From: Sphingomonas sp. CCH21-G11
Lineage (GTDB): Bacteria > Pseudomonadota > Alphaproteobacteria > Sphingomonadales > Sphingomonadaceae
Assembly (NCBI RefSeq): GCF_001555965.1
Contig: NZ_LSHX01000003.1
Location: 1 to 64,000 of the forward strand
Length of the DNA stretch: 64,000 bases
Direction: 5' to 3'
The position numbers were made by a program, and so were the translations under genes. The notes beneath the pieces are model-generated. The model did no database searches. It saw only the letters and a program-made list of their open reading frames with translations, and had not been told where the DNA came from. Shown here piece after piece: positions 27,542 through 34,936 of the stretch (its first letter is position 1; every line of letters starts with the position of its first letter).

Positions 27542-28782
27542 TGGTTCAGGATCCGCGACATGTCGGCGTTCGGCACGCGCTGGAACTGCTGCCCCGCAGC
27601 ATTGTCGAACAGCTCCTGGTTGTCAAAGACGCGGCGTCCCGCGTCGTTGAACACTTCATAGGTCACGCCGACCTGATCGGGACGCCCGCCCGTCCCGCCG
27701 ATCAGCTCAACCTCGACCCGCACGGTACCGCCGTTGCGGATCCATCCGGCCCATTCATTCTCCAGCGTCTTGTAGGCGGAGCGGTTGAAGTTGAAATTCT
27801 GGGGGAACATGTTGCGCGTGCCCTGGTCGCCCAGGAAGCGGTGGCCGATCACATGGCCGGCATCGTCATCGGACAGGCCCCGCGCGCGGGTGACGTCCTG
27901 TGCGTCGAGTTCGGCGTTGCCGCGCGGCGTTCCGCTCGGCTGCAGTTCGGACAGGGTGGCGGTGACGCGCGTCGGATAGCCGTTGGCATCGACCGTCCAT
28001 TGCACGCTGTTGGCGCCGACCCGTGCGGTCAGGTTGGTCGCGGTCGCCGCATTGGCGGCGGCGCGCGGCGCGAAGAAGTCGTCGAGCTGGCGCTTCATGT
28101 TCCCGATCGCGTCGCGCGCGCCGGCCGGCAGCGCGTCGATCGCCGATTGCGGGATCGCATCGACGGCATCCTTGACGGCGCGCAACCCGGGCTCGAGCGT
28201 GGCGCGCAGTGCCGGGTTGCGCGCCACCGCGCCGACCGCGTCATTGATCGTGTCGGCCCATTTGCCGATCTTGCCGAGCTTCGCCGCGTCGCCGAGCGCG
28301 GGGACGATCGCGACGCCGGAGATCACGCCGTTCAGCGCGTGGCCACCGGCATCGCCGAAATCACCGGAGAACAACGAGCCGATCGCGCGGCCCGCGGAGA
28401 CGACCGCGTTGGCCCCGTCGCTGATCGGCGTCGGATCGAACAGGCCGGTGATGTCGAGCGCCATCTGGCCAAGGTCGAGGCCGAGCTGGACGGGGTCCGG
28501 CCCCGGAGACGCGGCGACGGCGAGCGCGTTGTCGTTGGCGGCATCGAGCGCGCGGGCGAGCTCGCCGCGCTCCACGGGCGAGAGCTGCGCCTCGACCTGG
28601 GTGGTCAGGGTGCGCAGCGTGGCCGGATCGCCGGCGGCGCGCGCGTTCAGATCCGCCGCCAGCGCGCGGGCATCGAAGCTGGCGCTTGCGGCCGCCTCGC
28701 CAGCGCGCCGCGACAGGTCGCTGCCGATCGCGCCCGGCGGGCTGCTGGCTGTCGCTGCGGCAGGGTCGCTTGCGCTGACCAT
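27538..28782 (-). CDS. Polymorphic-toxin-like T3SS cargo with C-terminal DNA/RNA non-specific endonuclease domain
   Basis: A 414-residue protein. Residues 1-30 are Ala/Ser/Pro-rich and disordered, as in T3SS signals. Residues 36-80 hold the module shared with two other cargo proteins (LSPVERGELARAL at 67-79). Residues about 105-190 form the hydrophobic pre-toxin region typical of polymorphic toxins (DPTPISDGANAVV ... IVPALGDAAKLGKIGK). The last 150 residues match the EndoNS_2 (YeeF-type) nuclease pattern: DDAGHVIGHRF with likely catalytic His310, NMFPQNFNFNRSAYK and ENEW. A cargo box lies 67 bp upstream, and the immunity-like gene overlaps its stop. Secretion by the T3SS is inference. Confidence 0.78.
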   Translation of the reverse strand: MVSASDPAAATASSPPGAIGSDLSRRAGEAAASASFDARALAADLNARAAGDPATLRTLTTQVEAQLSPVERGELARALDAANDNALAVAASPGPDPVQLGLDLGQMALDITGLFDPTPISDGANAVVSAGRAIGSLFSGDFGDAGGHALNGVISGVAIVPALGDAAKLGKIGKWADTINDAVGAVARNPALRATLEPGLRAVKDAVDAIPQSAIDALPAGARDAIGNMKRQLDDFFAPRAAANAATATNLTARVGANSVQWTVDANGYPTRVTATLSELQPSGTPRGNAELDAQDVTRARGLSDDDAGHVIGHRFLGDQGTRNMFPQNFNFNRSAYKTLENEWAGWIRNGGTVRVEVELIGGTGGRPDQVGVTYEVFNDAGRRVFDNQELFDNAAGQQFQRVPNADMSRILNQ

Positions 28783-28849
28783 CGTTCGTCACCCGGCACC
28801 ATTATTCCGATGGGCGAGAAGAACATGATTCGCGATCGAGGGCGCTCCT

Positions 28850-28882
28850 CGATGCGATTAGGCGGGCTAGTCGGATCGATTA
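28850..28882 (-). promoter_or_regulatory. T3SS cargo box 1
   Basis: Read on the minus strand: TAATCGATCCGACTA, seven bases, then TAATCGCATCG. This is the 33-bp element found upstream of five cargo units. It overlaps the sctP stop codon by three bases and ends 67 bp before the nuclease-toxin ATG. The first 15 bases are an inverted repeat (TARTCG, WYC, CGAYTA), and the third half-site repeats at a 22-bp pitch. Confidence 0.75.
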
Positions 28883-29494
28883 GGCGCGGTCGTCCCCGGC
28901 CTCGCGCATCCGGCGCGCGAGCACTTCGGTTTCGATCAGCCGGATGCCGAGCCGCGCCAGCGGCGCGGTCAGTTCCGTCGGATCGGCATGGCGGCCGCGT
29001 TCGTCCATGTCCATGTCGAGCGACATCGACGCGTTTCCGTCGGCGGCCACCGCCAGCGTGACTTCGCGCGCGGCGCACCCGGCCGGCAGGGTGATCTGAG
29101 TCTCCGTCGTCCGCGCAGCGGCGTCCAGCGCGCGTTCGAATCGGTCGGCATCGGCGAACGCAACATCGACGGCGGCGCCGGTCGGTGGCGCGGACGGCGC
29201 GGGCGCCCCGTCGACCCTGTTCCCCGCCGGTGGCGGGACGGCCGCCATATCATCACGATCCGGCCGCGCTTCGCCGCCGACCGGACCGGGCAGCGGCTCC
29301 GGCCGCGACCATCCTTCGGCGACCGCGAGCGGCCCGGCATCATCTTGGGCCTGTCCGAGCCGTTTCAGCGCGTGGCGAAATCGATCCCCGGGGGACGGCT
29401 CGGCGGGCGCGCGCGGGGGGGCCGCGTCGCCGCGCTGCGCGCGGGCGGCAGCGGGCGTGGGCGTGGGCGAAGCTGGCCGTGGTACGTCGATCAT
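28880..29494 (-). CDS. sctP: T3SS needle-length regulator, SctP-like
   Basis: A 204-residue protein. The N-terminal 110 residues are Pro/Ala-rich and disordered. The C-terminal domain (ITLPAGCAAREVTLAVAADGNASM..., then LARLGIRLIETEV) resembles the T3S4 substrate-switch domain of YscP/HrpP proteins. Position directly after sctN-sctO, with an ATGA overlap, is where SctP is expected. It would set needle length and switch substrate class through SctU. The sequence alone is weakly conserved, so the call rests largely on context. Confidence 0.7.
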   Translation of the reverse strand: MIDVPRPASPTPTPAAARAQRGDAAPPRAPAEPSPGDRFRHALKRLGQAQDDAGPLAVAEGWSRPEPLPGPVGGEARPDRDDMAAVPPPAGNRVDGAPAPSAPPTGAAVDVAFADADRFERALDAAARTTETQITLPAGCAAREVTLAVAADGNASMSLDMDMDERGRHADPTELTAPLARLGIRLIETEVLARRMREAGDDRA

Positions 29495-29940
29495 GCGCGT
29501 CTCCGATGGTCCTCGCGTTCATTTTCGGCATGCCGGTCGCGGCGGCGGCGCTCATCGCGCAACGCACGATGATGCAGGCCGGCAACGGCTTCCTCGCGCG
29601 CTTGCGCCCGCAACATGCCCGCGCGCGCCTCGCGCAATGCCGTTGCGGCGTCCGCGCGTCGCTGGATCGCCGCGCCGTACAGCGCCTGCGTTTCATGCAG
29701 CTCGCTTTCGCGACGATCGAGGCTCAGCCGGATCATCTCATCGGCCGGCGCGCGACAGCGGGCGGCGCGCGCCGCATCCAGCGCGACATGCTGGTCCCGA
29801 AGCGTCGCCTCCAGGCGCGTGACCGCCGCCTCGCACGCCGCATGGTGCGCGCTCGCCGCGGCGAGCGTGTCGCGCGCACGATCCAGTTCGCGCGCGCGCA
29901 GGCGGCACAGCGTCGCGAGTTCTGCCGCGCCGTGCGTCAT
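29491..29940 (-). CDS. sctO: T3SS ATPase stalk protein, SctO-like
   Basis: A 149-residue, almost wholly alpha-helical, Arg/Ala-rich protein with heptad-like charged repeats throughout (ELATLCRLRARELDRARD, EAVTRLEATLRDQ). This matches the coiled-coil SctO/FliJ stalk that links the ATPase to SctV. It overlaps sctN and sctP by four bases each. Sequence similarity in this family is always low; gene order decides the call. Confidence 0.78.
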   Translation of the reverse strand: MTHGAAELATLCRLRARELDRARDTLAAASAHHAACEAAVTRLEATLRDQHVALDAARAARCRAPADEMIRLSLDRRESELHETQALYGAAIQRRADAATALREARAGMLRAQAREEAVAGLHHRALRDERRRRDRHAENEREDHRRRA

Positions 29941-31256
29941 CCCTCAAAGCCCCTGAGCAGCGTGCGGGTGAGCGCGATGTCCGATGCATCATGCGACCCC
30001 TGCCGCAAGAATCCGTCGATCGCCTCGCGCATCGCCAGGGCGCGGTCCGCCATCGCGTCCTGGCCCGGCCGGTAGTCGCCGACCTGGACGATCAGTTCGA
30101 TCTCGGCGAGCTTGGCCAGCATCGCGCGCAGCTGGGTCGCCGCCGCGATCTGGCCCGGGTCGCACAGCTGCGACATCAGGCGGCTCTGGCTCGCCAGCAC
30201 GTCGATCGCGGGATAATGCCCCTTTCGGGCGAGCGCGCGCGACAGATAGAGGTGCCCGTCGAGCAGCGAGCGCACCTCCTCGCCGACCGGGTCGTCCTCC
30301 TCGTCCTCCAGCAGCACGGTATAGATGCCGGTGATCGCCCCGTCCGCATCGGTGCCCGCGCGCTCGAACAGGCGTGGCAGCTCCGCGAATACCGAAGGCG
30401 GAAAGCCGCGCCGCACCGACGGCTCGCCCGCCGCCAGCCCGATCTCGCGCAGCGCGCGGGCAAAGCGCGTGACCGAATCCATCAGCAACAGGACATGGCG
30501 GCCTTCCGCGCGGAACCCCTCCGCCATGGCGGTCGCGGCATGCGCGGCACGCACGCGCTCGAGCGCGGGTCGATCCGAGGTCGCGACGACGACCACCGAT
30601 CGCGCCAGCCCCGCCTCGCCCAGATTATCCTCGATGAACTCGCGCACTTCGCGGCCGCGCTCGCCGATCAGCGCGATGACGATGACGTCCGCCTGTGCCT
30701 GGCGGGCAAGCATGGCGAGCAGGGTGCTTTTCCCGCCTCCGGCGGCGGCGAACACACCGACCCGCTGGCCACGCCCGACCGGGACCAGCCCATCGATGGC
30801 GCGTACGCCGGTGGGCAGCAGCCGGTCGATCCGCTGACGCGTCATCGGGTTGGGCGCGACGGCATAGAGCGGACGCGACATCGACCCGCGCGGCGGCGCA
30901 CCGCCGTCCAGCGGCTCCAGCCGGGCGTCGAGCACCCGCCCGAGCAGTGCATCCCCGACGGGCACCCGGTCGTCGCCGGCACGCACGATGACCTCGGCCT
31001 CGCTCGACAGCCCGCGCAGGTCGCCCAGCGGCGACAGCAGTAGCTCGCCGTCGTTCATCCCGACGACCTCGGCAAGCAGCGCGGGGCGTCCGGCCACATC
31101 GAGCAGCGCACAGGTCTGGCCGATCCGGCCGGTGACGCCGGCGACCCGGATCGCGGTCCCGACCGCGCCCTTCAGCCGCCCGCGCTGCTCGACGACGGGC
31201 GCCGCGTCCAGCCCCCGGAACATGGCATCGATACGCGTCTCAAGCGTCATCGGCAT
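29937..31256 (-). CDS. sctN: T3SS ATPase SctN
   Basis: A 439-residue hexameric ATPase that unfolds cargo and strips chaperones at the export gate. The beta-barrel N-terminal domain precedes the P-loop AAAGGGKSTLL (residues 170-180). Further motifs are GERGREVREF (catalytic Glu), Walker B LLLMDSVTRFARALREIGLAAGEP and RGFPPSVFAELPRLFERAG. These separate T3SS/flagellar ATPases from F1-ATPase. The secretin and lipoprotein genes nearby show it is non-flagellar. It overlaps sctL by 17 bases. Confidence 0.96.
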   Translation of the reverse strand: MPMTLETRIDAMFRGLDAAPVVEQRGRLKGAVGTAIRVAGVTGRIGQTCALLDVAGRPALLAEVVGMNDGELLLSPLGDLRGLSSEAEVIVRAGDDRVPVGDALLGRVLDARLEPLDGGAPPRGSMSRPLYAVAPNPMTRQRIDRLLPTGVRAIDGLVPVGRGQRVGVFAAAGGGKSTLLAMLARQAQADVIVIALIGERGREVREFIEDNLGEAGLARSVVVVATSDRPALERVRAAHAATAMAEGFRAEGRHVLLLMDSVTRFARALREIGLAAGEPSVRRGFPPSVFAELPRLFERAGTDADGAITGIYTVLLEDEEDDPVGEEVRSLLDGHLYLSRALARKGHYPAIDVLASQSRLMSQLCDPGQIAAATQLRAMLAKLAEIELIVQVGDYRPGQDAMADRALAMREAIDGFLRQGSHDASDIALTRTLLRGFEG

Positions 31257-31842
31257 GTTCCAGGCGCAGACGGATCGCTTCGATCTGCACGTCGCGGTCT
31301 GCGATGATCCGGCTGTCGCCCACGATCACCCGGCATTGCGTATCATCGAGCGCAGGGTCGCCGCGGACGATGATCGCCCCGGCATCCATTTCCGCCAACG
31401 CCCGCTCGACGACCGGCGCGACGCTTTCCGACACCTCGACCGTTACCGGCCCGGCACCGACCAGGTCGGCCACGGCGCGCCGGGCGATACCGCGGATCAC
31501 GGCCTCGTCATCGAGCGTGTCGACCATCCGGTGAAGTGCCGTCAACGCAAGCTCGGCGACCTGGTGCTCGAGCATTTCACGGTGGCGCAGCGCCTCGCCG
31601 GCGACGGCGGCGACCGCGTCCGCAAAACGCTGCATGCCCGCCGCCTCGCCCGCCGCAAAGCCGCGCGCCGCCGCCTCGCGCTCGACCGTCGCCACTGCCT
31701 CACGCCCCGCGTGCCGCTCGCGCTCCAGCATGTCGAACAGGGCAACGGCGTCGGCAAGCGGCTCGCGATCGCCGGCGCGCACGATCGGCCGATCGCTGGC
31801 GAGCAGCGCGTCGCGGTTGGCGCGGATCAGGTAGAAGCTCAT
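31240..31842 (-). CDS. sctL: T3SS stator protein SctL
   Basis: A 200-residue FliH/YscL-family protein. The N-terminus MSFYLIRANRDALL precedes a long helical region (VALFDMLERERHAGREAVATVEREAAARG) and a C-terminal domain with VTVEVSESVAPVVERALAEM and GAIIVRGDPALDDTQCRVIVGDSRI, the typical GDxxxxxGxCxIE-like end of SctL. SctL forms the peripheral stalk between SctN and SctK/SctQ pods. It lies between sctK and sctN with overlaps at both ends. Confidence 0.88.
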   Translation of the reverse strand: MSFYLIRANRDALLASDRPIVRAGDREPLADAVALFDMLERERHAGREAVATVEREAAARGFAAGEAAGMQRFADAVAAVAGEALRHREMLEHQVAELALTALHRMVDTLDDEAVIRGIARRAVADLVGAGPVTVEVSESVAPVVERALAEMDAGAIIVRGDPALDDTQCRVIVGDSRIIADRDVQIEAIRLRLEHADDA

Positions 31843-32312
31843 GTCTCGGCCTCGCCCACCGCCTCGGCGATCGCCACGAACCGCGCGGCCTGGGGATCAG
31901 CTGTTTGCGCGCCCGCGGGCCGCAACGCGCCGGGAAGCGCCCCGCGCGCCAGCGCCTCGCCCTGCGCGCGCAACTGGGCGGGCGGCGGCAGCGGACGATC
32001 GCCACCGGGGGGTAGCGCCAGCACCGCCTCCAGCACCCCTTCCCCCACTTCCGCGGCAAAGGCGCGCAGCATGTGTCCTTCGATGACGCGACCCAGCGCG
32101 TCGCGCGCGGCGACCAGCGCGATCAGCTTGAAAGCCGCCGCCTGCGCATCCGACGCACCCGCGGGCCAGCCCGGCCAGTGGGCCAGCTCGGCGAGCGAAA
32201 CGGTCGCGGCGGGCGGAGAGCCGGCGAGCCGGGCCGACCGACGTGGTGCCACGCCGTGATCGCGCGCCAGCCGCGCACGCGCGACCAGCCGGCGGCGCGC
32301 CGCCGCGCTCAT
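31839..32312 (-). CDS. sctK: T3SS sorting-platform protein SctK
   Basis: A 157-residue Ala-rich helical protein with AHWPGWP and a long helix around KLIALVAARDALGRVIEGHMLRAFAAEVGEGVLEAVL. SctK proteins are poorly conserved. The call rests on size, the tryptophan-rich middle and the position between sctJ and sctL (overlaps of four bases each). It would connect the cytosolic pods to the SctD ring. Confidence 0.72.
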   Translation of the reverse strand: MSAAARRRLVARARLARDHGVAPRRSARLAGSPPAATVSLAELAHWPGWPAGASDAQAAAFKLIALVAARDALGRVIEGHMLRAFAAEVGEGVLEAVLALPPGGDRPLPPPAQLRAQGEALARGALPGALRPAGAQTADPQAARFVAIAEAVGEAET

Positions 32313-33046
32313 TCAGGGTCGCTCCGCACGACCGGCAGCGTCGACCGCCCCCGGCGCATCGTCAGCGCGACGATCAGCCCGCCGATGCCCAGGGCGGCCA
32401 GCACCGCCGCGAGCCAGGGCTGGCCGAAACTCGCCATCGACATGCCGCTGCGCGCGGGCGCGGCCTGAGCCGGAAACATGACGACCGAGACCTTGTCATA
32501 GGACAAGCCCTCGATCGAATTGGTGACGAGCGACTTGATCGCGCCGGTCTGGCTGCGCAGCTCGAATCCCGGCTGATACTTGATGAACACCGCCGCGGAC
32601 GACGGCTTGACCTTGTCCGACAGCGGATCGGGCTGGGGGATGGCCAGATGGACGCGCGCCTCGACCACCCCGTCGATCGCGCTGACGGTACGGCCCAATT
32701 CCTGCGACAGCCCGTACATCAGCCGCGCCCGGTCCTCGGTCGGAGAGGAAACGAAGCCCTTCTTCGCGAACAGGTCCCCGAGCGAGGCGAACTCGTCGCG
32801 CGGCAGGCCATTGCTGCGCAGCACCTCGACCGATTGGGCGAAGTCGGCGGGCGCGACCGAGACGCTCCATTCGCCCTCCCCGCTCGACTGCTTGGTGGCC
32901 GCGATATTGGCGTTGCGCAGCGCCGCGATCATTTCGTTGGCCTGGCTCTCCTTGAGCTTGCCATAGAGTTCCTGATTGCCGCACGCCGCCAGCGCCAGCA
33001 TCAGGCCGATGGCGAGCCAGCGGCGGCAGGATCGGATCCAGGCCAT
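32309..33046 (-). CDS. sctJ: T3SS inner-membrane ring lipoprotein SctJ
   Basis: A 245-residue YscJ/PrgK-family lipoprotein. The signal peptide ends in lipobox LALAAC. Two ring-building domains follow, with motifs YGKLKESQANEMIAALRNANI, LPRDEFASLGDLFAKKGFVSSPTEDRARLMYGLSQELGRT and HLAIPQPDPL. A single C-terminal membrane helix (WLAAVLAALGIGGLIVALTM) follows. The start at 33046 is fixed by an AAGGAGG site five bases upstream. The lipoprotein character distinguishes it from flagellar FliF. Confidence 0.95.
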   Translation of the reverse strand: MAWIRSCRRWLAIGLMLALAACGNQELYGKLKESQANEMIAALRNANIAATKQSSGEGEWSVSVAPADFAQSVEVLRSNGLPRDEFASLGDLFAKKGFVSSPTEDRARLMYGLSQELGRTVSAIDGVVEARVHLAIPQPDPLSDKVKPSSAAVFIKYQPGFELRSQTGAIKSLVTNSIEGLSYDKVSVVMFPAQAAPARSGMSMASFGQPWLAAVLAALGIGGLIVALTMRRGRSTLPVVRSDPE

Positions 33047-33069
33047 GCGTCCTCCTTGTCCCGCCCTGT

Positions 33070-33459
33070 TCAGCTTTGCTGACGGAACAGCTGCTGGATG
33101 CCGTCCGAGCTGCGATTGGCGATGTTCGACGTGAGCTGGCAGTGGAACATGAATTCCTGGCACTGCATGGTCAGCTGGACCATCTCGCCCGGCGTCAGCT
33201 CGCCCGCCGACAATTCGGCCGACCGCGCATATTCCGCCACGCTCTTGGCCTCGACATTCACCTTGTCGAGCGTTTCGAGCAGCCCCTTGAGCGCGGGCGG
33301 CACGTCGTCGCCCGGTGCGATCGCCGAGGCGCGATCGAGCGCGGCGGCGAACTCGCCCTGCGCGCCGGCGCCCGGTTGCTGAGGAACGGGCGGGGCGAGG
33401 TCGACGACCAGCGGCTCGACCGGTGCGGCAGCCGCGGCGGCAAGGGCTTCGATCGACAT
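33070..33459 (-). CDS. sctI: T3SS inner rod protein SctI
   Basis: A 129-residue protein with a disordered Ala/Pro-rich N-terminus and a C-terminal helical half. GELTPGEMVQLTMQCQEFMFH and LTSNIANRSSDGIQQLFRQQ follow the SctI pattern (LTP..l..Q......el.sK...r...gi..LlrqQ). It would polymerise beneath the needle. It is two bases downstream of the sctF candidate, which has a related C-terminal half. Confidence 0.85.
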   Translation of the reverse strand: MSIEALAAAAAAPVEPLVVDLAPPVPQQPGAGAQGEFAAALDRASAIAPGDDVPPALKGLLETLDKVNVEAKSVAEYARSAELSAGELTPGEMVQLTMQCQEFMFHCQLTSNIANRSSDGIQQLFRQQS

Positions 33460-33461
33460 GG

Positions 33462-33776
33462 TCAGCCCTTCCGCGCCATGGTTTCCAGCGCCTTCGACAC
33501 GCTGTCGAGCGAGCTGTGCGAGCTTTGCGACAGAAAGCTCATCTTCATCGATTCGGCGGTCAGCTGGGTGATCTGTGACGGGGTGTCGCCGCCTTCATTG
33601 GCGATCAGGTCGGAGCGTTGCTCGATCGCCGCCGCCTGATTGTCGAGCGCCTTGCCCCAGGCACCGGCAAAGGCCTCGAACCAGTTGGCGGGGGTCCGGC
33701 TGCGGTCCATCGGCCCGGCGCTCATCGGGGCGGCGGCCAGCGCGTTGAGGCCGTAGGTGGGGGTGATATCGGTCAT
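33462..33776 (-). CDS. sctF: T3SS needle subunit candidate SctF
   Basis: A 104-residue protein. After a 40-residue unstructured start it has the needle layout: a helix (WGKALDNQAAAIEQRSDL), a turn with Pro (GDTPSQ) and a long C-terminal helix (ITQLTAESMKMSFLSQSSHSSLDSV), ending KALETMARKG. The P-turn and Asn/Ser-rich second helix fit SctF, although it is longer than the usual 60-85 residues. The position between sctD and sctI supports this. A second rod-like subunit is the main alternative. Confidence 0.68.
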   Translation of the reverse strand: MTDITPTYGLNALAAAPMSAGPMDRSRTPANWFEAFAGAWGKALDNQAAAIEQRSDLIANEGGDTPSQITQLTAESMKMSFLSQSSHSSLDSVSKALETMARKG

Positions 33777-33800
33777 CGCATTACTCCTCTCAGATAGTCG

Positions 33801-34934
33801 TCACAGCCGGATTTCCTCGGTCCGGCCATTTTTCTCGAAGCGCACCCGGCCGACCTCGACCGACACCAGCCGATGCCCGGTCGGCAGGATTGCGCCCGGA
33901 AACCAGCGCGCGCCGTCGGCGGTCACGATATGGCCGGGATCGGCGACGACGCTGGCCAGGCCGGTGCCGCTGCGCGCGAAAAAGGATTGCAGCGCATCGC
34001 CGCCGGCCGCGCGATCCAGCCGGAAGGCGACACGGCGCAGCCCCGGCAGGTCGCGGCGCAACAGCCGGACCAGCTGCTGCTCGCGGTCGTCGGACAGATA
34101 GGGCGCGATCACCGCGATGCTGCCCAGCCCCAGCGGTTCCGCGCGCGCGGGCAGCCCCTGGGCCTGCAGGATGTCGGTTGCCGCGCTGGCGATCGACGCC
34201 GCCGACGTCACGTCGACCATCACGGGCACACCCTGTTCGGCGGCGAGCGTACGCAACCGGATCAGGTCGCCTTCGTCGGAAACCATGCCGCTGACGATCA
34301 GCCCGCCGGCCGGGTTGCGACTGACCGAGAGGTCGCCCAGTCCGGCGTCCGCCAGCCGGCCCTGCAGCGCGCCCGGTCCGGACCATTGCTGCTCGATCGC
34401 CGAACCCAGCGGACCCGATGCGGCCAGCAACAGCACCATCGACGCGGTCACCACCCCGAGCCGCATGATGCCGATCCGGTCGATCGCGGCCTCCAGCGTG
34501 CCGCGCGCACGACCCGCGATTTGGGCGGACATGCTGGGCGCGGGCAGCGGCACCGCTGGCGCGCCGCACGGCGACGCAGCGATCGCCAGCGCCTCGTCCC
34601 AGCGATCGGCGCCGCGCTCGCCATGCGCGATCAGGAATTCGCCGAAACGGAACGGCAGATAGGGCGGGAGCTGTGCCGAGTCCTCCGGCCCCATCGTCCG
34701 GCCCAACAGCTCGGCCTGGCCGCTGATGACGCGCAGGCGGATCGCGCCCGCATCGCCCTGGCGGGTCAGTTCGATGACGCCGTCGCGCGTTCCGGTGCCG
34801 CGCAGCACGATGTCGTTGGCCAGACCGTGGCCGATGCACAGCCGGTCCGCCATGCCGAGCGGGTGTTCGCGCCCGGCCAGCCGGCCTTCGAGAATCCGCA
34901 CGATGTGGGGCGCGGGGGGATCGGCACGGGCCAT
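33801..34934 (-). CDS. sctD: T3SS outer/inner ring protein SctD with FHA domain
   Basis: A 377-residue protein. Residues 1-110 are a cytosolic FHA-like domain (GREHPLGMADRLCIGHGLANDIVL). A membrane helix lies near 155-175 (IMRLGVVTASMVLLLAA). The periplasmic part carries BON-like ring-building repeats (LADAGLGDLSVSRNPAGGLIVSGMV). This is the SctD/PrgH architecture. It starts two bases after the sctC stop. SctD links the secretin to the inner-membrane base. Confidence 0.88.
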   Translation of the reverse strand: MARADPPAPHIVRILEGRLAGREHPLGMADRLCIGHGLANDIVLRGTGTRDGVIELTRQGDAGAIRLRVISGQAELLGRTMGPEDSAQLPPYLPFRFGEFLIAHGERGADRWDEALAIAASPCGAPAVPLPAPSMSAQIAGRARGTLEAAIDRIGIMRLGVVTASMVLLLAASGPLGSAIEQQWSGPGALQGRLADAGLGDLSVSRNPAGGLIVSGMVSDEGDLIRLRTLAAEQGVPVMVDVTSAASIASAATDILQAQGLPARAEPLGLGSIAVIAPYLSDDREQQLVRLLRRDLPGLRRVAFRLDRAAGGDALQSFFARSGTGLASVVADPGHIVTADGARWFPGAILPTGHRLVSVEVGRVRFEKNGRTEEIRL

Positions 34935-34936
34935 GG

